Positions 9,482 through 16,928 of a DNA stretch of 33,729 nt are shown here, one piece after another (position 1 is the first letter of the stretch; each line of letters starts with the position of its first letter). The stretch spans positions 1-33,729 of the forward strand of contig JAPKDL010000025.1 of assembly GCA_028822585.1 (NCBI GenBank), written 5' to 3'. The notes under the pieces were generated by a model, which was given only the letters and a program-made list of their open reading frames with translations, did no database searches and was not told the DNA's origin. The stretch is from Alphaproteobacteria bacterium (lineage in GTDB: Bacteria > Pseudomonadota > Alphaproteobacteria > UBA8366 > GCA-2717185). The position numbers and the translations under genes were made by a program.

Positions 9482-9591
9482 AGCAGACGCCGACGAAAAT
9501 GGCGAGTAACATGCAAAAGGCCAGCGTCGCTGGTCTCGATAATATGTCTAATGTAACGACAGGAGGAATCTATAGCTCGTCCACCGTTTAA
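9478..9591 (+). CDS. Possible 37-codon bridging ORF between thrS and infC
   Basis: An ORF opens at the ATG that overlaps the thrS stop (ATGA) and closes with TAA at 9589-9591, 20 bases past the infC AUA start in another frame. It contains four in-frame ATGs (9478, 9499, 9511, 9544) and encodes a Thr/Ser/Met-rich peptide with no recognisable domain. Translation coming off thrS could continue through the infC Shine-Dalgarno (9561-9566), and so affect initiation on infC. There is no strong Shine-Dalgarno for the ORF itself; AAGGAAG lies 13 bases upstream. It may be chance. Conservation in relatives would decide. Confidence 0.25.
   Translation: MKQTPTKMASNMQKASVAGLDNMSNVTTGGIYSSSTV
9561..9566 (+). 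promoter_or_regulatory. Strong ribosome binding site deciding the infC start
   Basis: A full AGGAGG lies 5 bases before the ATA at 9572-9574, which is exactly where IF3 homology begins. The in-frame stop TAA at 9554-9556 closes the frame upstream, and I see no in-frame ATG, GTG or TTG between it and the internal ATG at 9674. The site therefore supports initiation at ATA. Confidence 0.85.
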
Positions 9592-10108
9592 CGCCGCGCC
9601 GGTCCATCAAGGCCCGCGTGTCAACGAGAGAATTGAATCGGCATCGGTACGCTTAGTAGGCGCCGATGGTGAAATGATCGGCGTCGTGACTCTCGCCGCC
9701 GCCCAGGAACATGCTGATGAAGCCGGACTGGATCTCGTGGAAGTTTCGCCAAGCGCCAAGCCGCCGGTTTGTAAAATCCTTGATTACGGAAAATTCAAAT
9801 ACGTCGCGCAGAAAAAAGCGAATGAAGCGAGAAAGAAGCAAAAGACCATTGACGTCAAAGAAATCAAGATGCGACCGAATATCGACCAGCATGATTACGA
9901 TGTAAAAATGCGGGCGATGGTTAAATTCCTGGATGAGGGCGATAAGGTCAAAGTGACGCTACGCTTTCGCGGCCGAGAATTGGCCCACCAGCAACTTGGC
10001 CGGGATGTCCTGAACAAGGTTCGAGATGAACTCGACGATCAAGCGAAGGTCGAACAGCACCCTTCCATGGAAGGCCGCCAAATGATCATGGTTCTGGCGC
10101 CAAGGTAG
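9572..10108 (+). CDS. infC: Translation initiation factor IF-3 with AUA start
   Basis: IF3 of 178 residues, which binds the 30S subunit, keeps 50S away and checks the start codon. The N-terminal domain runs from [17 protein letters not shown] through [28 protein letters not shown] lysine-rich linker ([15 protein letters not shown]) follows, then the C-terminal domain with [19 protein letters not shown] and [10 protein letters not shown]. The first conventional ATG (9674) would delete 34 conserved N-terminal residues, so the start is placed at ATA 9572, 5 bases after AGGAGG. E. coli infC starts on AUU and IF3 represses its own translation by rejecting such codons; the same autoregulation is inferred here. 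It follows thrS by 90 bases. Downstream, the usual rpmI is displaced by a minus-strand gene pair. Confidence 0.95.
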   Translation: MARPPFNAAPVHQGPRVNERIESASVRLVGADGEMIGVVTLAAAQEHADEAGLDLVEVSPSAKPPVCKILDYGKFKYVAQKKANEARKKQKTIDVKEIKMRPNIDQHDYDVKMRAMVKFLDEGDKVKVTLRFRGRELAHQQLGRDVLNKVRDELDDQAKVEQHPSMEGRQMIMVLAPR

Positions 10109-10135
10109 ATCTCAGCTTCAAAGATTCCGTTTAGG

Positions 10136-10182
10136 AAAAATCAGGATTAATCCAACGCATCCCATGCGCTGAATTAATCCTG
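10136..10182 (-). terminator. Intrinsic terminator of the SDR/enoyl-CoA hydratase operon
   Basis: CAGGATTAAT (10142-10151) pairs perfectly with ATTAATCCTG (10173-10182). Inside, CGCAT/ATGCG closes a CCC (minus strand GGG) loop, giving a nested hairpin. Read on the minus strand the hairpin is followed by ATTTTTCC, a U-tract, which fits Rho-independent termination of transcripts from the hydratase gene ending at 10241. On the plus strand no U-tract follows, so it is less convincing for infC. An outer arm, TTTAGGAA (10130-10137) against TTCCCTAAA (10195-10203) with one bulge, extends the dyad and includes the U-tract. Confidence 0.65.
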
Positions 10183-10240
10183 TAAATCCGCTCGTTCCCT
10201 AAAGATAGAGCAAAAAAACAAGATCGATTGAAGCGGTTGA

Positions 10241-11005
10241 TCACTGTTTATTTCGAAAGGCCGAGACCCGGGTGCCCGGGTCGCCGTTGCGGTATGCCTG
10301 CGCGAACGAACCGATCCCGGCCCTCACCCCGCCATCAATCCCGCGGCGCTCCCATTGCCGCATCAAAGCCTTTTGCACACGTATGCCTGTGGGTCCGTTG
10401 CCACAGATGGTTTCGACGGTTTCCGCAATCGCCGCATCCAAGCCTTCAAGCGGCACAACAGACTCCACAAGCCCCCATTCAAGCGCGGTTTCGGCATCTA
10501 TAACGTCCCCACGATACAACAACCATGCAGTTCGTCCCCACCCGATCATTCGGGGCAGCAACGCCGCCTCGATCACCGAGGGCAGATCAAACGCGACCTC
10601 CGGCATCCCGAAAACAGCATTGCTGGATGAGATGCGAATATCGCAGCCAATCGCCACTTCCAATCCTGCCCCAATACACGCACCATTGACTCTAGCAACG
10701 ACGGGAACCGGTAAATCTCGAATGGCCTGGATCGCACGTTGCAGCGCCGTGATGTAGTTCCGAGCACTGTGTTCGTCGAAACCTTCCAACTCCACCAAAT
10801 TGGCGCCTGCGATGAAGGATCGGTCCCCTGCGCCCGTCAACACCGCCAACCGTAACTCAGGTTGTTTCGCCAAATCGCAAAACGTGATTTCTAATTCCGC
10901 GATAAGTTCACTGCTCAAGCAGTTAGCTTTCGCCTGGTTTTCGATCGTGATCCACGCCACGTCACCTTCCACACCGGCATCGATTCTGACATCAATCTTC
11001 GCCAT
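10241..11005 (-). CDS. Enoyl-CoA hydratase/isomerase family protein
   Basis: A 254-residue crotonase-fold protein. The oxyanion-hole segment is FIAGANLVELEG and the core is ACIGAGLEVAIGCDIRISSSNAVFGMPEV. The two glutamates that act in hydratases are in place (Glu116 in GLEVA and Glu136 in MPEV). The usual glycine-rich stretch after the second one is replaced by AFDLPSVIEAALLPRMIGWG, so substrate shape or reaction may differ. It could hydrate a 2-enoyl-CoA or act as an isomerase. The ATG lies 2 bases after the SDR stop, so the two form an operon. This pair sits inside the infC-rpmI junction, on the opposite strand. A terminator hairpin follows the stop. Confidence 0.9.
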   Translation of the reverse strand: MAKIDVRIDAGVEGDVAWITIENQAKANCLSSELIAELEITFCDLAKQPELRLAVLTGAGDRSFIAGANLVELEGFDEHSARNYITALQRAIQAIRDLPVPVVARVNGACIGAGLEVAIGCDIRISSSNAVFGMPEVAFDLPSVIEAALLPRMIGWGRTAWLLYRGDVIDAETALEWGLVESVVPLEGLDAAIAETVETICGNGPTGIRVQKALMRQWERRGIDGGVRAGIGSFAQAYRNGDPGTRVSAFRNKQ

Positions 11006-11007
11006 AG

Positions 11008-11787
11008 CTACAGCCCTGCCCGCTTAGTCACGCCCGCATCGATAGTTAGCACTGTGCCGCTAACCCAGGACGCCCGAGGACTGGCGAGGAACGTCACCAC
11101 ATCGGCCACTTCCTCGACCGACCCGGCCCGACCCTCCGGCAAATTCGACAACATTTCCCGCCAACGGGTCTTATCCCCGTGTTTTTCCATCGCCTGCGCC
11201 TCGCCAAGCGTAACCATTCGGTCGGTTTCGATAAGTCCCGGATTAACCGCCAACACACGAACGCCTTTATGCGGGGCCTCAGCACCCAGGGCCAACGTCA
11301 TCGCCATAAGGCTGGCGTTGCCCATAGACCCGGCGAGATAACTCGCCACCGGGCGTTCTCCGGCGGCCCCAATCACGTTGAGGATCACCCCATCGCCGCG
11401 CGCGCACATCGCGGGATATACCTCGCGGATCAGATTGATGTAACCGAAGACTTTCAAATCCCACGCGTCACGCCAGGTATCTTCATCCACCATCTCGACG
11501 CTGCCAGAAGGAATCGCGCCCGCGTTATTGATCAAGATATCAATGCCTGCGGTGTCCACCGCTAATTTCCGCATTAGCGAGCTGTCCGACAAATCACCAG
11601 GATGAATGGTTACTTGCGCGCCATATTTCGTGTTTATTTCGTCGCGTGCCGCCTCCAAATCCACCACTGTTCGCGACGCCAGGTGTAGATTGCATCCTTC
11701 TTCCGCCATCTGGGCCGCAATCGCCTTGCCGATCCCTTTCGAACCACCGGTTATAAGAACCGTTTTACCGGCCAGTTCCAGATCCAT
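11008..11787 (-). CDS. Short-chain dehydrogenase/reductase with altered YxxxK motif
   Basis: A 259-residue SDR. The cofactor motif ITGGSKGIGKAIA is at the N-terminus and INNAGA is present. The catalytic region reads NVIGAAGERPVASYLAGSMGNASLMAM: the Tyr is there, but the Lys four residues later is Ser. From memory, this YxAGS arrangement recurs in an SDR subfamily, so it is probably not a mutation. After it comes VLAVNPGLIETDRM. The C-terminal part, FLASPRASWVSGTVLTIDAG, is standard. The start at 11787 is chosen because AGGA precedes it and homology starts at once; the upstream in-frame ATG at 11844 adds 19 unrelated residues. First gene of a two-gene operon with the enoyl-CoA hydratase, which suggests a fatty-acyl or related CoA substrate. 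Confidence 0.88.
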   Translation of the reverse strand: MDLELAGKTVLITGGSKGIGKAIAAQMAEEGCNLHLASRTVVDLEAARDEINTKYGAQVTIHPGDLSDSSLMRKLAVDTAGIDILINNAGAIPSGSVEMVDEDTWRDAWDLKVFGYINLIREVYPAMCARGDGVILNVIGAAGERPVASYLAGSMGNASLMAMTLALGAEAPHKGVRVLAVNPGLIETDRMVTLGEAQAMEKHGDKTRWREMLSNLPEGRAGSVEEVADVVTFLASPRASWVSGTVLTIDAGVTKRAGL

Positions 11788-11937
11788 GTTGTTTCCTCTC
11801 CTGATAAATTTTTCGCTAACGTTACAATGGGGCCATGCTTGCATCGAGATGAAACCAAGCGTATAAGGCGCGCTCTAAAGAAGGGCGCGGCACGGCCTAG
11901 GGTATGCCTGTCCGCCCGCACAATTATTATTTGCACG

Positions 11938-11951
11938 GTGGCGCTCGCCAC
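11938..11951 (+). promoter_or_regulatory. Small hairpin just upstream of the rpmI ribosome binding site
   Basis: GTGGC-GCTC-GCCAC forms a perfect 5-bp stem with a 4-base loop, ending 1 base before the AAAGGA Shine-Dalgarno (11953-11958) of rpmI. In E. coli and Bacillus, ribosomal protein L20 represses the rpmI-rplT mRNA by binding leader structures. A similar role here is only a possibility; the stem is short. Confidence 0.3.
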
Positions 11952-11965
11952 GAAAGGAATAAGAA

Positions 11966-12163
11966 ATGCCCAAGTTGAAGAACAAGTCCAGCGCTAAAAA
12001 GCGCTTCCGCCTGACGTCGAAAGGCAAGGTTCGGTTTAACAGTGCATGTCTAGGACATATGTTGCGCCGACGGTCGCAGAAAATGAAACGCACCAATCGC
12101 GGGACGCAAATCATGTCCCCGTCAGATGCGAGAATCATTAAACGTAACTTTTTGCGCACGTAA
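11966..12163 (+). CDS. rpmI: Ribosomal protein L35
   Basis: A 65-residue, highly basic large-subunit protein. MPKLKNKSSAKKRFRLTSKGKVRF is the standard L35 opening, and the RRRSQKMKR and NFLRT segments are as expected. AAAGGA lies 7 bases upstream of the ATG. rplT follows after 12 bases. Normally infC lies directly upstream; here about 1.86 kb separates them, with two minus-strand genes, so rpmI must have its own promoter in the 178 bases between the SDR start and rpmI. I cannot place that promoter with confidence. Confidence 0.97.
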   Translation: MPKLKNKSSAKKRFRLTSKGKVRFNSACLGHMLRRRSQKMKRTNRGTQIMSPSDARIIKRNFLRT

Positions 12164-12175
12164 CGGAGCCAAACC

Positions 12176-12538
12176 ATGTCCCGGATTAAAAGAGGCGTCA
12201 CCACGCACGCCCGTCATCGTAAAGTCATTAAGGCCGCCAAAGGCGCGCGGGGTCGTTCTAAGAACACTTTCCGCGCCGCAATTCAGCGCGTCGAAAAAAA
12301 TCTACAATACGCCTATCGCGACCGTAGAACGCGCAAGCGTGAATTTCGCCGGCTATGGATTACGCGAATCAACGCCGGTGCCCGGCAACACGGCATGAAC
12401 TACGCCCAATTCATCAATGGTCTGAAAAAGGCCGAAATTGATTTGGACCGTAAAATTCTATCGGACCTCGCCGTTCGCGAACCAGCGGCGTTCCAATCGT
12501 TGGTCGAACAGGCTCAAGCGGCGCTCGCGGCGCAATAA
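12176..12538 (+). CDS. rplT: Ribosomal protein L20
   Basis: A 120-residue basic protein that binds 23S rRNA early in 50S assembly. [23 protein letters not shown] is the conserved start, then [39 protein letters not shown] and the globular C-terminal part ([24 protein letters not shown]). GGAG precedes the ATG. Co-transcribed with rpmI (12-base gap) and probably with pheS, 39 bases downstream (48 if pheS starts at its second ATG). Confidence 0.98.
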   Translation: MSRIKRGVTTHARHRKVIKAAKGARGRSKNTFRAAIQRVEKNLQYAYRDRRTRKREFRRLWITRINAGARQHGMNYAQFINGLKKAEIDLDRKILSDLAVREPAAFQSLVEQAQAALAAQ

Positions 12539-12577
12539 CGCCGAAACGCCCATCGCCTGCTCACGCGTGAATTCTGG

Positions 12578-13663
12578 ATGGCGCCGATGGAAAATCTCGA
12601 CGATCTTCAAAACGAACTCGTCGCCGCTGTTAACGCAGCGGCGACGTTGGGTGCCATTGAGGAAATTCGAATTTCCGCACTGGGTCGCAAAGGCAGAGTC
12701 ACGTCTCTGATGAAGGGACTGGGTGCGCTTGCGCCTGACGAACGCCGCGCTGCAGGTCAATCGTTAAATGTCGTAAAATCAGTCGTGACAGACGCCTTGG
12801 AGTCCCGTCGCGACGCTTTGTCGGAAGCCGAACTGGACGCGGCCTTGGCGCGGGACCGGGTAGACATCACCCTGACCGCCCGCCCCGAAAACGAAGGCCG
12901 TCTCCATCCAATCAGCCAGACAATCGACGAAATTATCGCAATCTTCGGTGAAATGGGGTTCGCCCTCGCCGAAGGACCGGACATCGAAGACGATTTCCAT
13001 AATTTTACCGCGCTGAATATTCCCCCAGAACACCCCGCACGTCAGATGCATGATACGTTCTATCTGCCGGAACAGCCAGACGGAACGCGAAAACTCTTAC
13101 GCACGCATACGTCATCGGTGCAAATCCGCACCATGCAAAACTGCGAACCACCGCTGCGAATCATTGTTCCGGGACGGGCGTTCCGATGCGATTCGGACAT
13201 GACCCACACACCGATGTTTCATCAGGTTGAAGGTCTTATCGTCGACAAGACGGTGCATATGGGCCATTTGAAAGGCTGCTTGATTGAATTCTGCCGCGCC
13301 TATTTTGAAACACCAAATGTCCCCGTTCGATTTCGCCCCAGCTTCTTTCCGTTCACCGAACCCTCCGCTGAAGTTGACATTGGGTGTTCTCGGTCAGGCG
13401 GCACGTTAAAAATCGGCGAAGGTGACGATTGGCTTGAAATTCTGGGCTGCGGCATGGTGCACCCCAAGGTGTTGGACGCCTGCGGCATCGATTCCACCGA
13501 ATATCAGGGCTTCGCTTTTGGTATGGGCATTGAACGCATCGCCATGTTGAAATACGGCATGCCTGATTTACGAACCTTTTTCGACGCGGACATGCCTTGG
13601 CTGCGCCATTACGGCTTTGCGCCGTTGGAAGTCGCAACCCTGCTGCGTGGCCTCACCCCTTAA
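12578..13663 (+). CDS. pheS: Phenylalanyl-tRNA synthetase alpha subunit
   Basis: A 361-residue catalytic subunit of the alpha2-beta2 enzyme that charges tRNA-Phe. An N-terminal coiled-coil arm covers about residues 1-85 ([21 protein letters not shown] and the helices after it). The class II core has [19 protein letters not shown], the motif 2 region [12 protein letters not shown] and [22 protein letters not shown], and the end [19 protein letters not shown] (motif 3). The phenylalanine pocket segment [13 protein letters not shown] is intact. The ATG at 12587, three codons on, is an equally possible start, with GGATGG upstream. pheT follows after 43 bases. Confidence 0.98.
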   Translation: MAPMENLDDLQNELVAAVNAAATLGAIEEIRISALGRKGRVTSLMKGLGALAPDERRAAGQSLNVVKSVVTDALESRRDALSEAELDAALARDRVDITLTARPENEGRLHPISQTIDEIIAIFGEMGFALAEGPDIEDDFHNFTALNIPPEHPARQMHDTFYLPEQPDGTRKLLRTHTSSVQIRTMQNCEPPLRIIVPGRAFRCDSDMTHTPMFHQVEGLIVDKTVHMGHLKGCLIEFCRAYFETPNVPVRFRPSFFPFTEPSAEVDIGCSRSGGTLKIGEGDDWLEILGCGMVHPKVLDACGIDSTEYQGFAFGMGIERIAMLKYGMPDLRTFFDADMPWLRHYGFAPLEVATLLRGLTP

Positions 13664-13706
13664 AACTTAAACCATCCCCCCTAATTGAAATGAAACGGCG
13701 CCCGAG

Positions 13707-16112
13707 ATGAAGTTCACGCTGAACTGGCTTAAAGATCACCTCGACACCGACGCGCCGCTTTCGGTGATCGACGAAAAACTGACCAGCATTGGCCTGGAAG
13801 TCGAAGGTATCGAAGATCGCGCCGAAGGCTTCGAAAAATTCGTTGTCGGTCACGTTGTTACCTGCGAACAACATCCTGATGCTGATCGGCTTCGTGTGTG
13901 CATGGTCGACACCGGGACGGACGAACTCGTGCAGGTCGTCTGCGGTGCCCCAAACGCCCGGCAAGGCCTGAAAGGCGTGTTCGCCCCTGCCGGAACCCGC
14001 GTTCCCGGTACCGGATTGGATTTGAAAGCGACCAAAATCCGGGGCGTCGATTCCAGTGGCATGCTCTGTTCCGAACGGGAATTAGGCCTGTCAGAAGACC
14101 ATGACGGCATCATCGACTTGCCCGAAGACACCGAAATTGGCCAATCTTTCGTATCGTTAATGGGGCTCGATGACCCGGTGATTGAAATTGCGCTGACGCC
14201 CGACCGCGCCGATTGCGCGGGCATTCGAGGCATCGCCCGCGACCTTGCCGCGACCGGCATTGGTTCGCTCAAGCCATTTGCCCATGGCGAAACACCTGCA
14301 GCCTTCGACACGCCCATTCAGTGGAACCGCGCCTTGGGCGAGCACGGTGACGCCTGCCCCATGGTAGTTGGCCGCGCGTTTCAAAACATCACGAACACCG
14401 CCAGCCCGCAATGGCTGCAGGACCGTTTGCGCGCCATTGGATTGCGTCCTATTTCAGCTTTGGTAGACATCACAAACTACGTAACCTTCGACCTTGGCCG
14501 CCCCTTGCATGTCTTCGATATCGACAAGCTTTCGGGAGATGTCTTAACGATGCGCTTCGCCAAACCAGGCGAAAAAATCGAAGCTCTGGACGGTAAAACA
14601 TACACGCTGGATGACCAGATGACGGTCATTGGCGACGGTGCGGGCGCACAGGCCATCGCGGGCGTCATGGGCGGGGAAAACACCGGCTGCACCGAGGATA
14701 CGACATCTGTTTTTCTCGAAGTCGCGCTCTTTGACCCGATCCAGACCGCTGCGACGGGCCGTAAACTCGGCATTGAATCAGACGCCCGTTATCGCTTTGA
14801 ACGTGGCGTCGATCCCGCATCCGCCTTTTGGGGTGCCGACGCCGCCACGGCTTTAATACTGGAGTTGTGCGGGGGCGAGGCCAGCGACCTGTCCATCGCC
14901 GGGGACATGCCCGCGCCACTGCCCGCTATCGCGCTTGATCCAAAACGGGTGTCAACGCTGGGCGGCATGGATGTGGAACCCGACGAGGCGCTAAATATTC
15001 TGAACGCTTTGGGATTCAAAGCCACTCTCGACGACGGTCGAATTATGGCGACGCCGCCCTCCTGGCGCTTTGACGTTGAAGGCGAAGCCTGCCTGGTTGA
15101 AGAAATCCTCCGCATTCGCGGTTTCGACAATATTCCCGCCGTCCCATTATTCCGCGAAACCACTTTATCCCAGCCCGCATTGACCGCGCCGCAACGCCAC
15201 GTGTCATTCGCCCGCAAAGCCCTTGCGGCGCGCGGCATGCTGGAAGTTGTAACGTGGTCTTTCACGACCCACAATTTAGCGACATTGTTTGGGGGCGGCG
15301 CCGACAATTTACGACTCGCCAACCCCATAAGCGCCGACCTAGATACGATGCGCCCATCTATCATGCCTAACCTCATCGCCGCCGTAGGCCGCAATGCAGA
15401 CCGAGGCAACGTGAATTCGTGTTTGTTTGAAGTTGGCGCGGATTATCAAGACGACACCCCAACAGGCCAACGTACTGTAGCTGCAGGCGTGCGCGCGGGC
15501 GACACCGGCGAACGTCATTGGTCCACCCCGGCGCGGGCCTGGGATGTTTTTGACGCCAAAGCCGACGCCATCGCGGTTTTGAAGGCAGCAGGAGCGCCGG
15601 CAAATAATGCTCAAGCAACGCCAGACGCCCCCGATTGGTATCATCCCGGCCGATCCGGCGTCTTGCGTCTGGGTCCAGCGGTGTTGGCCAATTTCGGTGA
15701 AATCCACCCTAAATTATTAAAAACGATGGATGTCGACGGCCCTATAGCAGCATTCGAAGTATTCTTTGACGCGATCCCAAGCCCGCGTAAGAAGCAAGGC
15801 AAAACCCGACCGGCGCTCGTCTCTTCACCGTTCCAGCCAGTACGCCGGGACTTCGCATTTGTTCTCAACGACGCGGTGACGTCCGCAAAAGTCATTACGG
15901 CAATCCGGTCCGCAGAAAAAAAATTAATTACCGATATATCTATTTTCGATGTTTATGCAGGCGCAAACCTAGGCGACGATAAAAAATCCGTCGCACTTTC
16001 CGTTACGATGCAGCCAGTAGACGGCACGATGACTGATGAAGTCATCGACAGCATTTCCGCACGAATAATCGCCGCCGTTGAAAAGCAAACGGGCGGCACG
16101 CTGCGTGGATAG
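13707..16112 (+). CDS. pheT: Phenylalanyl-tRNA synthetase beta subunit
   Basis: An 801-residue beta subunit, normal length. It opens MKFTLNWLKDHLDTDAPL. The tRNA-binding (OB) domain covers about residues 40-150 (VVGHVVTCEQHPDADRLRVCMVDTG). The B3/B4 editing region follows (around LRPISALVDITNYVTFDLGRPLHVFD and GGENTGCTEDT), then B5 and the catalytic-like B6/B7 core. The C-terminal ferredoxin-fold anticodon-binding domain spans the last 95 residues or so (PVRRDFAFVLND onward). With PheS it charges tRNA-Phe and edits Tyr-tRNA-Phe. It closes the translation block; a short imperfect hairpin (GACTA/TAGTC, around 16148) follows but lacks a convincing U-tract. Confidence 0.98.
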   Translation: MKFTLNWLKDHLDTDAPLSVIDEKLTSIGLEVEGIEDRAEGFEKFVVGHVVTCEQHPDADRLRVCMVDTGTDELVQVVCGAPNARQGLKGVFAPAGTRVPGTGLDLKATKIRGVDSSGMLCSERELGLSEDHDGIIDLPEDTEIGQSFVSLMGLDDPVIEIALTPDRADCAGIRGIARDLAATGIGSLKPFAHGETPAAFDTPIQWNRALGEHGDACPMVVGRAFQNITNTASPQWLQDRLRAIGLRPISALVDITNYVTFDLGRPLHVFDIDKLSGDVLTMRFAKPGEKIEALDGKTYTLDDQMTVIGDGAGAQAIAGVMGGENTGCTEDTTSVFLEVALFDPIQTAATGRKLGIESDARYRFERGVDPASAFWGADAATALILELCGGEASDLSIAGDMPAPLPAIALDPKRVSTLGGMDVEPDEALNILNALGFKATLDDGRIMATPPSWRFDVEGEACLVEEILRIRGFDNIPAVPLFRETTLSQPALTAPQRHVSFARKALAARGMLEVVTWSFTTHNLATLFGGGADNLRLANPISADLDTMRPSIMPNLIAAVGRNADRGNVNSCLFEVGADYQDDTPTGQRTVAAGVRAGDTGERHWSTPARAWDVFDAKADAIAVLKAAGAPANNAQATPDAPDWYHPGRSGVLRLGPAVLANFGEIHPKLLKTMDVDGPIAAFEVFFDAIPSPRKKQGKTRPALVSSPFQPVRRDFAFVLNDAVTSAKVITAIRSAEKKLITDISIFDVYAGANLGDDKKSVALSVTMQPVDGTMTDEVIDSISARIIAAVEKQTGGTLRG

Positions 16113-16227
16113 TTAAAGTTTACGAATTCTTAGCTGCCATTGAAGTTGACTAAGAGAAGCTAGTCGGCTCTTTATGATTGCCGCCTCAATAGTCTATCTT
16201 TCAACATAAAGTCTTCTCCCGCATTAT

Positions 16228-16866
16228 ATGACAGAGCGCAAAAAATCATACACAGTTCCCTGCGCGTCGACCTTTCGCGACGCAGTTATGGCGTTGGCGG
16301 CGACGCGGAACGTGAATGTGGGCGATATCGCCCGATCCGTCATGTTGATATTACCAGAGGCCGCCATTGCAGCGACACTGGACCCTGGCGAACCCACGGT
16401 GAAGGATCGCGAAACCATCGTCTTGAAATCCGGACCAAGCGCAGGAAAACCCTGGCGCCGCAAACCGCGCCTTCAAGTCCGTCTTCCGGCGATCCACAGC
16501 GTCGAAAACATTCGCCGTACGCTGAATTTGGCCTTGGCGATGGATAGCGGCGAACAGAATATATTGATAGAAGCTGGTGACCAACCTTCCGCCCATGAGC
16601 GTCTGTCCAAATTGGCGGATGAAATTGAGCGGCTGCGCACCGTCAACAACGCCCTCGCTTTTATGCCTCTGGATAATGGTGTCCTCAGTCGCGCCGAAGC
16701 ATTTTACGTTCTGGGCTTTGCCCCAAAGGCAAAACCCAGCCGGACGGCAATCAACGCAAAATACCGAATGCTTGCCGCCATTCACCATCCGGACAGCGCT
16801 TACGGCGATCACCGACGCATGAGCCAGCTTAACGAGGCCATCGGATTCCTGCGGCAATCCGTCTGA
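16228..16866 (+). CDS. J-domain protein with uncharacterised N-terminal region
   Basis: A 212-residue cytosolic protein. The last 60 residues or so form a J-domain: EAFYVLGFAPKAKPS (helix I), TAINAKYRMLAAI (helix II), the HPD motif at 187-189, then MSQLNEAIGFLRQ (helix III). J-domains stimulate the ATPase of DnaK-type chaperones. The N-terminal 45 residues (TVPCASTFRDAVMALAATRNVNVGDIARSVMLILP) look like a small helical, perhaps ribbon-helix-helix-like module; a basic proline-containing linker and a charged helix (HERLSKLADEIERLRTVNNAL) follow. There is no G/F-rich or zinc-finger region, so this is a type III J-protein. It lies after pheT with a 115-base gap and probably has its own promoter. 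Its client is unknown. Confidence 0.8.
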   Translation: MTERKKSYTVPCASTFRDAVMALAATRNVNVGDIARSVMLILPEAAIAATLDPGEPTVKDRETIVLKSGPSAGKPWRRKPRLQVRLPAIHSVENIRRTLNLALAMDSGEQNILIEAGDQPSAHERLSKLADEIERLRTVNNALAFMPLDNGVLSRAEAFYVLGFAPKAKPSRTAINAKYRMLAAIHHPDSAYGDHRRMSQLNEAIGFLRQSV

Positions 16867-16928
16867 ACACTCTTTCAATTCCACACGTTGAATGTCAGCA
16901 TATAGCCAACAATAACGGTGTTGGGAAC

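Noticed and set aside
14789-15409. 206-codon minus-strand ORF opposite pheT
   Set aside because: Antisense to a conserved essential gene, with no supporting motif.
16147-16166. GACTA/TAGTC hairpin after pheT as a terminator
   Set aside because: Only five pairs, a long loop and no real U-tract follow it.
16146-16175. TTGACT (16146-16151) and CTTTAT (16170-16175) as a promoter for the J-domain gene
   Set aside because: Spacing of 18 is acceptable, but the -10 matches the consensus at only three positions; too weak to call.
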